Below, in pieces: positions 1 to 8,345 of a stretch of 64,000 bases of DNA. A program made the position numbers and the translations under genes. Source of the stretch: a virus. The DNA lies in the IMG/VR virus record IMGVR_UViG_3300020005_000004, positions 1 to 64,000 of that record; one strand, written 5' to 3'. Each line of letters begins with the position of its first letter. Positions within the stretch are counted from its first letter, which is position 1. The notes beneath the pieces are model-generated. The model saw nothing but the letters and a program-made list of their open reading frames with translations. It was not told the origin of the DNA and ran no database searches.

Positions 1-2536
1 CGGTGACGCTGTACTTAAAGTAGAAGGGCATTTAATGCTTAAAGACTACCGACAAGGAAACTCAAATGATTCGGTTCTTACATGGGATGCTGTGACTAAG
101 AAGGTAAGAATGGTTGATAGGTCGGGTTTTTCGGGTGGTGGAGGAGGTAGTACAGACTTATCTACAGCCGACACTTTACTTCCAAGAGACGCAAGATTTG
201 ACGTAGTGTTAGATGATTTAGGTGCTTTTTACAAGCAACACAGACAAGTTGTTTACAATGTAAAAGATTACGGAGCTACAGGTGACGGAGTAACTGATGA
301 TCAGCCATTCATTCAACGAGCAATTGATTCTTGTTTTTCTCAAGGTGGTGGAGTGGTTTATTTGCCTAATGGAATTTATTTATTGACAGCTACGGCGCAA
401 AGCGGAATGCACTTGCGTATTCCCGTATCTACAATTCACCGAACAGATACGGCAGTTACGGTAGAGTTAAGAGGCGAAACTCCTCCAATGATGTGGACGA
501 ATCCTTTAACCGATACTAACAATGCAAAACCTCCTTTAACTGGAGTGATATTAAAAAGTTCTTTACTTTCTTCTACTGCTATAATTTCAACAAATTTTGA
601 CGGGGCAGGTCAGGCTAATTTCTGTAACGTAGTGATAAAAAATATCGGATTCAGAGTACGAAGCATGACGGGCTTAACTCACGTTGCTCCAGAGGGTCAG
701 GGAATCGACGGTAGTAAGTTATCCATGTTAACGGTAGATAATGTAAGAATCGACACAGAAAGTCCAAGAGACAGTACAGTAATGCCAAATTCAAGTAGTG
801 TAGGGATTAATTTTCCAAGAGTAAACAATTGGTGTCAGATAAACTTTACCAACTCGCTTATTACAGGAGTGTATAAGGCAGTAGTTGTAGCGGAACATTT
901 CAAAGCAAACAACGTAGAACTTGATGGAAATTATATTGGGTTAACTACTTACGGAGAAACTCAGTACCATCCTATCGAAATTTCCCAAATGGGTTTCTGG
1001 AGGAACGCTTATAATATAGTTTTACAAGGAAGCGGAAGAATAAGTATTACTCATGCAGTCTTTGAAGATGATACAGTCGGAACTCCGTGGTTTGAAAATA
1101 TCGCAGACATAGACGAAGGTACTCCTAGCACATGGAGTGGTGCTATTGGATTCGCTAAGAATTATTCTTTTGCTGGTCCTTCAGATGCTGTCGTAAGATT
1201 AAATTCTTCTAATTCATATTTAACAACATACCCTTTCGTTAATCCTCTTGAGACTACGGGTTACGGTCATGCGTTAATTAAAAATTTAGGACAAGCTGAT
1301 CAAGCTAATTTAGACCTTCAATCAACAGGTCATGTAGGTGTGATGAGAATAGGGCAAATATCATCAACGTATGCTGGATTTCTTGACCTTGCCGCCAATG
1401 ACGGGTATTTATCTGCGGGTAATGGCAATATGATGTTAGAAACAGCAGGAACAAAAATAAAAGTAGGCATCGGAAGTTTTGGTCAGACACATGAAATAAG
1501 TTCAATCGGATTTAAATACGCAAGTTCAACTTATGGTGCTTTCTTAGGAATTGGCGGACCAGCATTTCCAGGTGTATGGTTGAAGACGGCAGCAGATGCT
1601 CCATCAACATCTAATTATACGTTAGCAGAATCATCAAGTTTAACATTGTTGAGTGGGCCAAGTGGGATTCATTTTGAAGTTGGTAATGATATAACTAATG
1701 GGCTTATTTTAGATGCAAGTAAAAGACTAGGATTTGGTGCTTATAACTTTACTCCAACAGCTTCACTTCATTTAAGAGTAGGTAATTCATCAGCAAGTGG
1801 TGCGCCTTTAAAATTCACTACAGGATCGGCGGCTTTATTAGCAACTCCTGAAGCGGGAGCAATAGAAGTTTTAGTTGATAGTCTTTATTATACAGGAAAT
1901 TCAGGAACTAGGTATAAGATTTATCCGCAAAGCGGCAGCACTCCAACACTTCAGCAGGTAACAGATATTGGCAACACAACTGATACATTGATAAAAGCGG
2001 ACGCTTTTAACGTAACAAGATCAGCGACCAGTTATGCAGAACTTGCTATTGGTTCTTTTTCAGGATTTCTTCATGGAGCTTTAAATCTCCGTAGTCCTAA
2101 CTCAAGTGAAATAGTTTCTATATTCCCAACACTAGGGTTGACAGCATCAAGAACGCAAAAGTTACAAGATGCTGATGGAGTTATTGCATTAAAAGGGACA
2201 TTGTCAAAAGGCGTATTCGTTGCATTCCCAACTTCGGCAGATACGGTAGATGTTTGGCAAACTCCTGTAGCTATAACGATAACTAGTTTGAAAGCGATAC
2301 TTAGGGGAACATCGCCATCGGTTACATATAACATAGCATTCGGAACAAACATTCAAAGCCCTACGGCAGTATTTACTTCAGATATTACCTGTACTTCATT
2401 TACAACAGGGTGCAGTAATTCATCAGGATTTAATGATGCTACTATTCCTGCGGGTTCTTTTATATGGGTATATACAACGGCCACAAGTGGAACTATAAGA
2501 GCAATTGCATTCACTATAAATTATACTGAAGACTAA
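1..2536 (+). CDS. Tail-fibre-like protein with pectate-lyase-type beta-helix, copy A (5' end outside window)
   Basis: The reading frame is open to the left edge, and the first visible codons match residues 36 onward of the copy B fibre at 47677, so about 35 residues including a signal peptide are missing. The segment DYGATGDGVTDDQPF (about nt 270-315) followed by GGGVVYLPNGIYLL is the classic start of the pectate-lyase-3 type right-handed beta-helix, common in phage tailspikes that bind or cut polysaccharide. Glycine- and serine-rich repeats and a STPTLQQVT linker (near nt 1940) follow, as in other Bacteroidota phage fibres. I see no S74 autocleavage domain. Role as receptor-binding or depolymerase fibre is inferred. 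It overlaps the next start by one base. Confidence 0.8.
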   Translation, partial: GDAVLKVEGHLMLKDYRQGNSNDSVLTWDAVTKKVRMVDRSGFSGGGGGSTDLSTADTLLPRDARFDVVLDDLGAFYKQHRQVVYNVKDYGATGDGVTDDQPFIQRAIDSCFSQGGGVVYLPNGIYLLTATAQSGMHLRIPVSTIHRTDTAVTVELRGETPPMMWTNPLTDTNNAKPPLTGVILKSSLLSSTAIISTNFDGAGQANFCNVVIKNIGFRVRSMTGLTHVAPEGQGIDGSKLSMLTVDNVRIDTESPRDSTVMPNSSSVGINFPRVNNWCQINFTNSLITGVYKAVVVAEHFKANNVELDGNYIGLTTYGETQYHPIEISQMGFWRNAYNIVLQGSGRISITHAVFEDDTVGTPWFENIADIDEGTPSTWSGAIGFAKNYSFAGPSDAVVRLNSSNSYLTTYPFVNPLETTGYGHALIKNLGQADQANLDLQSTGHVGVMRIGQISSTYAGFLDLAANDGYLSAGNGNMMLETAGTKIKVGIGSFGQTHEISSIGFKYASSTYGAFLGIGGPAFPGVWLKTAADAPSTSNYTLAESSSLTLLSGPSGIHFEVGNDITNGLILDASKRLGFGAYNFTPTASLHLRVGNSSASGAPLKFTTGSAALLATPEAGAIEVLVDSLYYTGNSGTRYKIYPQSGSTPTLQQVTDIGNTTDTLIKADAFNVTRSATSYAELAIGSFSGFLHGALNLRSPNSSEIVSIFPTLGLTASRTQKLQDADGVIALKGTLSKGVFVAFPTSADTVDVWQTPVAITITSLKAILRGTSPSVTYNIAFGTNIQSPTAVFTSDITCTSFTTGCSNSSGFNDATIPAGSFIWVYTTATSGTIRAIAFTINYTED

Positions 2537-3252
2537 TGAAAAAATTATTATTCTTATTATTCCCCGTTATAAGTTACGGTCAAACTTTTACACAGGTTGG
2601 CGGCACGACAAATACCATTAACAATTCATCCTATACCGTAGCAAGCATTTCATTTGCCAGTAATAAATTGTATTTGCTATTTACGGTTTCTACGTCAGCT
2701 GGTGTTCCTAATATACCGACTGTTTCCGGTACGGGCATAACATTTACACAAATAGCATCAACCACTTTTAATACCGTAGGATCAGCAGTTCAGCAAGTAT
2801 CCGTCTTTAGAGCATTGATCTCTTCTGGAACATCAACAACTCTAACCGTTAGCTTTTCAGGTCAAACTCAAAACGAGCTTTTGTGTAATATATACGAGGT
2901 TTCGGGGGTGGCGGTTACCGGGACAAATGGAAGTGATGCAATTGTTCAAAGTGCAACAGACAGGGCAGACACAGACGCAAATCCAGCTATAACATTATCT
3001 TCATTAAGTGGTAGCGGGAACGCTGTAATTTGTATATTTTCTAATAATCAAGCTCCTTTTGGCGGGACTCCAGAATCTGGATGGACGCAGTTGTTGAATT
3101 TAACAGCAATAGGATCGCCACCATCTTCTTATATAGTATATAGAACGAAAACAACAGATAACACACCGTCAGTAACTGCATCGGCAAGTAATTGGGGAGG
3201 TGTTGCTATTGAATTATTAGCAACTGGTAGAAGAATTATAATAACAAATTAA
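2536..3252 (+). CDS. Secreted protein of unknown function
   Basis: This 238-residue protein starts with a Sec signal peptide (MKKLLFLLFPVISYGQ) that ends in the Gln typical of Bacteroidota exported proteins. The mature part is rich in Thr, Ser, Gly and Val with regular beta-strand-like alternation, as in fibre or adhesin domains. It sits in a TAATG overlap directly after the fibre gene and before the metalloprotease lipoprotein, so it probably belongs to the same late transcript. Copy B has a different exported protein at this place (50139). I do not recognise a family; it may be a fibre-associated or surface-displayed protein. Confidence 0.65.
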   Translation: MKKLLFLLFPVISYGQTFTQVGGTTNTINNSSYTVASISFASNKLYLLFTVSTSAGVPNIPTVSGTGITFTQIASTTFNTVGSAVQQVSVFRALISSGTSTTLTVSFSGQTQNELLCNIYEVSGVAVTGTNGSDAIVQSATDRADTDANPAITLSSLSGSGNAVICIFSNNQAPFGGTPESGWTQLLNLTAIGSPPSSYIVYRTKTTDNTPSVTASASNWGGVAIELLATGRRIIITN

Positions 3253-3255
3253 AAT

Positions 3256-4278
3256 ATGAAAAAAATAATAATCGTTTTAATCGTCATCAGTTTTGTTGGT
3301 TGTAATGATAACAACAAAAAGAAAACCGACACACCAATTACAACGGCTGACACTTCTTTGCTGCCAATAATTGACACAACAATTATCGAAGACGGTGTGG
3401 CTCCATTAGCTGATGATAATGTAATGGCTAGGAAAGACAAAGCGGATAAGGAGGAAAAACAAAAGAAGATAAAGATTAGTTGCAGTTGGGGCGAACACAA
3501 ATTCAATGGTAACGAAAAATTCAATCACAAGAAGCGTAATCTTGATGAAGCAAAAAGAGCAAAGCCGCCAAGAGGTCGCGGTCATGGTGGTGGCGGAGAT
3601 ACAACTGTTAACCCGCCTCCACCAATAAATACGTCAACAAATGTTGTGTTCTTAAATTTCTTTGGTGATAGTATAAACAATACTGCATGGAATGTTAATG
3701 GTCTGATAGTTGTTGGTCATTCAGGGTTAACACAACCGGAAGTTGATGCTATATTAGTTGAAGTACAATTACATTTCCCGTTATATAATATTCGTATAAC
3801 AACTGATAAAGCTGTATTTGATAGTGCAGCATGGGGGCATAAGGTACAAGTGGATATTACTGAAGATTATCAATGGTACGGAAGTGCGGGCGGTGTTGCT
3901 TATCTTAATTCTTTCTTTTGGACTGACCACTCTCCTGCATTCGTATTCTCATCATTACTTGCATACGGCGTACATAATGTTGCTGAAGCTATTTCGCATG
4001 AAGCAGGTCATACACTTGGATTGCGCCATCAATCAGATTGCACCAATGGAGTTAAAACCAATGAATATTCTTTTGGTAAAGTAATGGGTAATAGTTACGG
4101 AACTTATCCTACTGGTCCATGGTGGCATGGTACTAATTCATTATGTGCAGACCAAGACGATGATGCTATGATAGCCGCAGCAATTGGAAGGAAAGCTATG
4201 GGAGCAGCCTATACTGCAAGACATATATTTAGTTTGGTTCATCAATCATATTTTTTAAAACCTAAAAATAAAATTTAA
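3256..4278 (+). CDS. Lipoprotein with metzincin-type zinc metalloprotease domain, copy A
   Basis: The N-terminus MKKIIIVLIVISFVGC has a lipobox with Cys16, so the protein should be exported and lipid-anchored. After a low-complexity Lys/Asp-rich and Pro/Gly-rich linker comes a catalytic domain with HEAGHTLGLRHQ (about nt 3997-4032), the HExxHxxGxxH zinc motif of metzincins, followed by a Met-turn candidate KVMGNSYG. The glutamate needed for catalysis is present. It lies between a secreted protein and a fibronectin-like protein in the fibre/lysis cassette. The copy B homologue (52971) is in a different gene order. Likely roles are cutting envelope or receptor proteins during lysis or release; the target is unknown. 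Confidence 0.75.
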   Translation: MKKIIIVLIVISFVGCNDNNKKKTDTPITTADTSLLPIIDTTIIEDGVAPLADDNVMARKDKADKEEKQKKIKISCSWGEHKFNGNEKFNHKKRNLDEAKRAKPPRGRGHGGGGDTTVNPPPPINTSTNVVFLNFFGDSINNTAWNVNGLIVVGHSGLTQPEVDAILVEVQLHFPLYNIRITTDKAVFDSAAWGHKVQVDITEDYQWYGSAGGVAYLNSFFWTDHSPAFVFSSLLAYGVHNVAEAISHEAGHTLGLRHQSDCTNGVKTNEYSFGKVMGNSYGTYPTGPWWHGTNSLCADQDDDAMIAAAIGRKAMGAAYTARHIFSLVHQSYFLKPKNKI

Positions 4279-4279
4279 C

Positions 4280-4579
4280 ATGGCAAAAGTAAAACCTCCA
4301 AAACCAGGCGGCGGCGGATCAAATTCAATTCCGGCTCCAGAGGGCTTAATAGCTACAATGAAATCAGACGGCATTCTTCTCCAATGGTACAGCGTTCCAT
4401 TTGCAACAACTTACTGGATATCCAGAAGTGACAGGGAAGCGTTAGGTGAAAAAGCTATCGCAATTATTACCGGAACAAGTTTTACCGATCATTACCCTGT
4501 TGCGGGAACTACTTATAAAGTTGCGGCAGTTGTGGGTGATACTCTTGGAAACTTTTCAAATCCGGTAACTCCAATATAA
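4280..4579 (+). CDS. Fibronectin type III-like small protein, copy A
   Basis: The 99-residue protein has a short basic, Pro/Gly-rich start followed by one domain with FN3-like spacing: APEGLIAT, ILLQWYSVPFATTYWISR, then TTYKVAAVVGDTLGNFS at the end. FN3 domains are common in phage tail and fibre proteins, where they bind carbohydrate surfaces weakly. No signal peptide is visible. It starts one base after the stop of the metalloprotease gene and overlaps the next gene at TAATG. The copy B version (50595) differs mainly in the N-terminal linker. Function as a virion decoration or fibre accessory is inferred. Confidence 0.65.
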   Translation: MAKVKPPKPGGGGSNSIPAPEGLIATMKSDGILLQWYSVPFATTYWISRSDREALGEKAIAIITGTSFTDHYPVAGTTYKVAAVVGDTLGNFSNPVTPI

Positions 4580-4869
4580 TGGGAGCAAAATTTGATGCAC
4601 TATTTAAGGCGTTTAAAGAAAATCCAACTGCTGCGATAATGACGCTATTGGTAATTGGCATTTCTGTTATGTTTGTTATCAATCAAAAAACTAATGAAGG
4701 CGTAAAAGATGATTTGAAGAAAGCTAATAAAGATTGTGTTACTGAAAAATTTGTTCTTGCTACTCAAATGGATCAAATGAGAGGTCAGATAATTGATTTA
4801 ACCGGAGCATTCAAAGAACTTAAAGGCGAAATGAATACACTTAGAAAACTTGGTATCGTAAAAGAATGA
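4579..4869 (+). CDS. Small single-pass membrane protein with coiled coil, copy A
   Basis: The 96-residue protein has one strong transmembrane segment (about residues 17-35, AIMTLLVIGISVMFVIN) followed by a charged helical, coiled-coil-like tail. It is conserved in copy B (51118) at high identity in the first 50 residues. It is encoded between the FN3 protein and a lipoprotein with 1-4 base overlaps, inside the lysis cassette. It could be a holin-like, antiholin or spanin-accessory protein. The single membrane pass fits a pinholin or anchor better than a canonical multi-pass holin. No family assignment is made. Confidence 0.6.
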   Translation: MGAKFDALFKAFKENPTAAIMTLLVIGISVMFVINQKTNEGVKDDLKKANKDCVTEKFVLATQMDQMRGQIIDLTGAFKELKGEMNTLRKLGIVKE

Positions 4870-5624
4870 GAAAATATTTACCTATATTATTATTGTTTGT
4901 GGCTTGCAATAGCAGTTATGAAAAGGCAACTCCAATAACAGTAAGCGATAAACCATTAACAGATTCTATTTCTTTAATTGTAGATAGTTTAAAAGAATGG
5001 ACAGAAGATATTTCTTCAGTTTCAAGTTATGCAATAAATGCACAAGCAAGGATTAAAGAGTTAGAAGAAAGAAAAGCACTAACACAGGCACAAGTTGAAC
5101 ATGAACCTTTTTATTTATCAATGATGAAGTCAGAAGATTACAAGCCTACTGATGACAAGGACAAAGAAATTTACCGACTAACTCAGAAAATAAGAGAATA
5201 TGAAAGGGAAATATCAAAGTTAAAGAATAGGTTATTTTACGATAGTATGATGAGAGTTGGGAAGATCGAATATGACCAAGTGCCTAACGAAGAAAAACCA
5301 AACGATAAAAGTTTAGTGATTACATTAAATAAGAAATTACGGGGCGATGGTGACATTTCGGAACATGGTGTAAGTGTTTGGATAATGAAGTACACCAAGA
5401 AGGCAAAGAAACTATTCAAGGGGTATGAAAGTTGTCAGCAAAAAGACTTAAATTTATTAGATGCAAAAGAGGCAAGTTATTATAAAGGGCAGTATTTTTT
5501 TAATGACGTAGAACCTGGAAAGTATTTAATAAAAGTCTGTGCTTTGTTTGGAAACTGGATGGTGATTAATAAAAAAGATTATAAACAGGAGATTGAAATG
5601 TTGATGTCTCCGCCTATTCAATAA
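4866..5624 (+). CDS. Lipoprotein with coiled coil and beta-sandwich-like C-terminus, copy A
   Basis: A lipobox (LLLLFVAC, Cys15) predicts a lipid-anchored exported protein of 252 residues. Residues about 60-115 form a charged coiled coil (EIYRLTQKIREYEREISKLK). The C-terminal half contains YFFNDVEPGKYLIKVCA, like the last strands of carboxypeptidase-regulatory or transthyretin-type domains. The copy B homologue at 51402 keeps the lipobox, the coiled coil and the ending MSPPIQ. It is tightly coupled to the genes on both sides. The location in the lysis cassette suggests an outer-membrane-associated lysis or adsorption factor; this is inference. Confidence 0.65.
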   Translation: MRKYLPILLLFVACNSSYEKATPITVSDKPLTDSISLIVDSLKEWTEDISSVSSYAINAQARIKELEERKALTQAQVEHEPFYLSMMKSEDYKPTDDKDKEIYRLTQKIREYEREISKLKNRLFYDSMMRVGKIEYDQVPNEEKPNDKSLVITLNKKLRGDGDISEHGVSVWIMKYTKKAKKLFKGYESCQQKDLNLLDAKEASYYKGQYFFNDVEPGKYLIKVCALFGNWMVINKKDYKQEIEMLMSPPIQ

Positions 5625-5635
5625 AAATTAAAATT

Positions 5636-5926
5636 ATGAATGTAACAACTTCATCAAAACGGTTCAGTTTAAATGGTAATGATTTTATTAAGGGATTAAT
5701 TGTGGCGGCACTTTCGCCTATTGTCCCAATTATAACAGATACCATAAATTCAGGCAATCTTACTTTTGACTGGAAGAAAATTGCTCTTGCTGCATTGGGT
5801 GGCTTCGTTGCTTATATTGTTAAGAACTTCTTTGACAAACCAAAAGTAGTTATCACCGATTTGAAAAACGACACAATCGAAGGGGTTCAGGACAAAACTA
5901 TTGACGTTAAATTAACCACGAATTGA
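5636..5926 (+). CDS. Holin candidate with two membrane segments, copy A
   Basis: The 96-residue protein begins with a polar N-terminus and has two hydrophobic segments (about residues 18-38, LIVAALSPIVPIITDTI, and 47-65, IALAALGGFVAYIVKNFF) followed by a charged tail. This is the layout of small class II holins, which make the inner-membrane lesions that let the endolysin through. The copy B homologue is at 52160. Its stop overlaps the start of the next gene. Size, topology and the neighbouring spanin and muramidase genes support a holin role; no specific holin family was recognised. Confidence 0.6.
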   Translation: MNVTTSSKRFSLNGNDFIKGLIVAALSPIVPIITDTINSGNLTFDWKKIALAALGGFVAYIVKNFFDKPKVVITDLKNDTIEGVQDKTIDVKLTTN

Positions 5927-6444
5927 AAAGGTGGTCGTTTATATTATTACTTGGACTCGTAGCCTGTAATACAGAAAAGAAAGCATTGTCCAAAACTCAG
6001 CTTTATCTTTTTAAACATCCTGAATTTTCTGCGGGTTATTGTGCTGAACAATTCCCTGATAAAGCGGATTCCGTAATAGTAAAAACCGATACCGTAACTG
6101 AGATTCAGTTTATGGATTCGATAGTTTTTGATACGGATACTCTTTACAAGGATTCATTAGGTTTTAAATACCGAACAATAACAAAGGTCGTAACCAAAAC
6201 TATCACTAAGGATAACATAATTTACAGGGAAAACCGAGCAGAGCAAGAACGATTACAGCTTGCTCTGCTTTCTGCTAACAAAAACATTACAGACTTAATT
6301 GCAAAAAATACAATTTTAGAACAAGATAGAAACGATTGGAAAGGGAAAGCTAAGACCCGTTGGTGGTGGATTGCCTTACTTATCGGTGGATTTGTGGGAA
6401 CGATTGCTATTAAGGTATTTGGTAAAACGAAATTCCCGATATGA
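5923..6444 (+). CDS. u-spanin-like lipoprotein with C-terminal membrane anchor, copy A
   Basis: The protein has a lipobox at the N-terminus (LLLGLVAC, Cys15), a charged helical middle (about residues 85-140, RENRAEQERLQLALL) and a C-terminal transmembrane segment (WWWIALLIGGFVGTIAIKVFG). An outer-membrane lipid anchor plus an inner-membrane anchor on one chain is the defining layout of unimolecular spanins, which fuse the two membranes in the last lysis step. The start is TTG at 5923 in an ATTGA overlap with the holin candidate; copy B uses ATG at the matching place (52450), which supports this start. The next gene overlaps its end by 4 bases. Confidence 0.7.
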   Translation: MKRWSFILLLGLVACNTEKKALSKTQLYLFKHPEFSAGYCAEQFPDKADSVIVKTDTVTEIQFMDSIVFDTDTLYKDSLGFKYRTITKVVTKTITKDNIIYRENRAEQERLQLALLSANKNITDLIAKNTILEQDRNDWKGKAKTRWWWIALLIGGFVGTIAIKVFGKTKFPI

Positions 6445-6674
6445 CCAGATGGGATTCTACAGATTGGGCTATTATAATTTTAGCTCTATCAATTCCAATT
6501 GCTGAACTTGGATTAATAATAATGAGAATATTCACAAATTCACCTTTATCAGATAATGCAGCAAATGTTATTGACGGGATAACTAAAATAATAGGAGGTG
6601 GTCTAATTTCAATTCTTTCAATAAGATACGTTAACAATAAACACAAAAAAGAAAATGACACAAACAACACTTAG
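6441..6674 (+). CDS. Small two-pass membrane protein, second holin/antiholin candidate, copy A
   Basis: The 77-residue protein has two hydrophobic stretches (WAIIILALSIPIAELGLIIM and GITKIIGGGLISILSIRYV) and a charged C-terminal tail (NNKHKKEND). It overlaps the u-spanin gene by 4 bases and lies close before the muramidase. Copy B has a shorter protein of the same layout, MKSGDWVLIMLAFCV, at 53851, also just before the muramidase. The place suggests a holin, antiholin or endolysin-release factor. Sequence similarity between the two copies is weak, so it may be an analogous rather than a conserved gene. Confidence 0.55.
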   Translation: MTRWDSTDWAIIILALSIPIAELGLIIMRIFTNSPLSDNAANVIDGITKIIGGGLISILSIRYVNNKHKKENDTNNT

Positions 6675-6897
6675 AAAATTAAAGGATCAGGCAAAGTTCA
6701 AACTTTCAAAAAGAAGTAAAGTTATTTATACTAAACAAACCAAGTGGAGAAGATCCGGAGGGTTGATGGCTTATGTCTTTACTTCTGATTCAAGCGGATT
6801 GACTTTTAAACGGGTGGGAAGTGTGAAAGTATGGCTTGTAGAGTTCATGGTAAATAAATCAACTGGATCAACGGTTGCAAGAAAACAAAAGAAATGA
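6655..6897 (+). CDS. Small basic protein of unknown function
   Basis: The 80-residue protein is very basic (many Lys and Arg) and has no membrane segment. It overlaps the preceding two-pass membrane gene by 20 bases and the following muramidase start by 4 bases, so it looks like part of the lysis transcript. Copy B has no counterpart between its two-pass membrane gene and muramidase. I do not recognise a family and the function is unknown. Confidence 0.5.
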   Translation: MTQTTLRKLKDQAKFKLSKRSKVIYTKQTKWRRSGGLMAYVFTSDSSGLTFKRVGSVKVWLVEFMVNKSTGSTVARKQKK

Positions 6898-7472
6898 TTA
6901 CTGAAAAAGCGTTTAATGATTCAGCTACACTTTTAGGAGTAGAACCGGCAACAATCAAAGCGGTGGCAGAAGTTGAAAGTAAAGGAAGTGGATTTCTACC
7001 AAGTGGGCATCCGGTTGTACTTTTTGAGCCTCATGTCTTTTGGGCAGAACTTAAAAAGCGTGGAATTGACCCCAAAATGATCACAGGGGCTTCAGACATC
7101 CTTTATGAGAAATGGACAACAGGTAAGTACGGGAAAACTTCAGCCCAACCTGAACGCTTAAAACGGGCAATAGCGATAAGCAAAGATGCAGCCCTTTCTT
7201 CGGCAAGTTGGGGCAAGTTTCAAATAATGGGGTATAACTACGGCCTTGCCGGATTTTCAGACGTTGATTCATTTGTTGCAGCCATGCACATTGACGAAGA
7301 TCAGCACCTTAATGCCTTTATAAATTTCGTTAAGAATAAGAACTTGGTTGATGAACTTCAAAGAAAAGATTGGGCGGGGTTTGCTCTTGGTTACAACGGT
7401 TCAGGATATAAGCAGAATAAGTATGATGAAAAGTTGGCTACTGCGTATAACAAGTTTAAGGGATCGCTTTAG
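6894..7472 (+). CDS. Endolysin, N-acetylmuramidase family, copy A
   Basis: The 192-residue protein matches the N-acetylmuramidase (DUF3380-type) lysin family. It has the N-terminal AVAEVES segment with the likely catalytic Glu, then SGHPVVLFEPHVFW, then SASWGKFQIMGYNY and the C-terminal LGYNGSGYKQNKYDEKLA. It cuts the glycan strands of peptidoglycan. There is no signal peptide, so release should depend on the holin candidates upstream. The copy B enzyme at 54039 is very similar along its whole length. It is the last gene of the rightward late block and faces the leftward block. Confidence 0.9.
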   Translation: MITEKAFNDSATLLGVEPATIKAVAEVESKGSGFLPSGHPVVLFEPHVFWAELKKRGIDPKMITGASDILYEKWTTGKYGKTSAQPERLKRAIAISKDAALSSASWGKFQIMGYNYGLAGFSDVDSFVAAMHIDEDQHLNAFINFVKNKNLVDELQRKDWAGFALGYNGSGYKQNKYDEKLATAYNKFKGSL

Positions 7473-7487
7473 TTTCTACTTCCTTTC

Positions 7488-7619
7488 TTAATTAAAAACA
7501 TGAAGCACTTTATCCAAGAATAAAAACATACCGTAAGCGCATAGCGTTCCAAGTATAAAGGCTATATATCCTTTTATCATTGTTTTTTGTAGGTTATTCA
7601 TTCTACGATCCTTTTTCAT
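7488..7619 (-). CDS. 43-residue single-pass membrane microprotein with strong Shine-Dalgarno site
   Basis: The leftward frame reads MKKDRRMNNLQKTMIKG, then one hydrophobic segment (YIAFILGTLCAYGMFLFL), and ends DKVLHVFN. An AAAGGAGG sequence lies 6 bases before the ATG; such a strong Shine-Dalgarno site is rare in this window. It is the last gene of the copy A leftward block, directly after the 7639 gene. In copy B the leader, the Shine-Dalgarno site and the ATG are kept but the gene body is gone. A role in the envelope, such as exclusion or lysis control, is possible but not shown. Confidence 0.55.
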   Translation of the reverse strand: MKKDRRMNNLQKTMIKGYIAFILGTLCAYGMFLFLDKVLHVFN

Positions 7620-7648
7620 GTGTTCCTCCTTTGGGGTTTTATAGATTG
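7617..7648 (-). repeat. 32-bp identical leader block (copy A)
   Basis: These 32 bp hold the last codons of the 7639 gene, a CCCC segment, AAAGGAGG and an ATG, and are identical to 54610-54641 in copy B. In copy A they lead the 43-residue membrane gene. It marks a recombination boundary between the two phage copies. Confidence 0.7.
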
Positions 7649-8046
7649 TTTTGTTTTTTAAAATCTTGCCATTGTCCCGCTATTTGTTCTGCTGTAAACT
7701 CTCCTGTTTTATAAAACGAGTGCATATTAAAAATCAATCCTTTCAGTCTTTCCTTCTCTGCTTTTAGTTCCTCTATTGATAAATCTCTATGAAGTATAGC
7801 TTTTGAATATTTGCTTTTCCATTCCTCTATTTGTTTGGATTGTTCTTCGGCAACTTTTCTATAACTCATTGCGGTTCGTTCCCAAGTTTCGGCATGGTCT
7901 TTCAATTCTTCACACTCCTTCTCTTTCTCCTTTAATGAGGATTGAAGGGCGGTGATTTGGTCATCTTTATTACCAAAATATTTATCAAGTGCGATTGACC
8001 AATCGGTTATGCTTCGGTAGTCTTTGCTTTGTGGTATGTCTGACAT
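7639..8046 (-). CDS. Coiled-coil accessory protein with C-terminal WQDFKKQNNL
   Basis: The 135-residue protein has a short N-terminus (SDIPQSKDYRSITDWS) and a long charged coiled coil over about residues 28-110. It ends in WQDFKKQNNL, a motif shared with the ends of the 8050 and 8646 proteins. The segment ITALQSSLKEKEKECEELK reappears in the 54632 protein of copy B, so the gene is mosaic. It belongs to the leftward accessory block. Function unknown; oligomerising host-takeover or inhibitor proteins are typical of such blocks, but nothing here proves that. Confidence 0.6.
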   Translation of the reverse strand: MSDIPQSKDYRSITDWSIALDKYFGNKDDQITALQSSLKEKEKECEELKDHAETWERTAMSYRKVAEEQSKQIEEWKSKYSKAILHRDLSIEELKAEKERLKGLIFNMHSFYKTGEFTAEQIAGQWQDFKKQNNL

Positions 8047-8049
8047 AGT

Positions 8050-8340
8050 TTATAATTTATTTTCTTTTTGATATTGCTGCCATCTATACCCCGATATTTC
8101 CTTATCGGCAAGCGGATATATAATGTTATAATTATCCTTAACTTGTCTTTCTAATAATAATTTTATCCGGGCATTCTCCTTTTCCAATTCTTCCCGCCCA
8201 TCGGTTGCAAGTTGGTAACCGGAAATAAAGGCTCTTCTACTTGCTGCGTTTGCATCATATTCACCAATTACTCCCGCTTCCATATCAACAGGGAATAATT
8301 CTTTTGCCTTATCCATTATCGGTTTCGGTATAGTTGACAT
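8050..8340 (-). CDS. Small accessory protein with C-terminal WQQYQKENKL
   Basis: The 96-residue protein starts MSTIPK like the 54632 protein of copy B and shares with it the segment QLATDGREELEKE, encoded by a 30-bp block that is almost identical at DNA level. It ends in WQQYQKENKL, the C-terminal motif seen in its two neighbours. The start is preceded by an A-rich CAAAAATAAAAACA leader and no Shine-Dalgarno site. It lies 3 bp from the 7639 gene in the leftward block. Function unknown. Confidence 0.6.
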   Translation of the reverse strand: MSTIPKPIMDKAKELFPVDMEAGVIGEYDANAASRRAFISGYQLATDGREELEKENARIKLLLERQVKDNYNIIYPLADKEISGYRWQQYQKENKL

Positions 8341-8345
8341 TGTTT

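Noticed and set aside
3249-3524. Long antisense frames over the lipoprotein, fibre and tail genes
   Set aside because: They lie opposite genes with clear motifs or homologues and show no domains or start signals.
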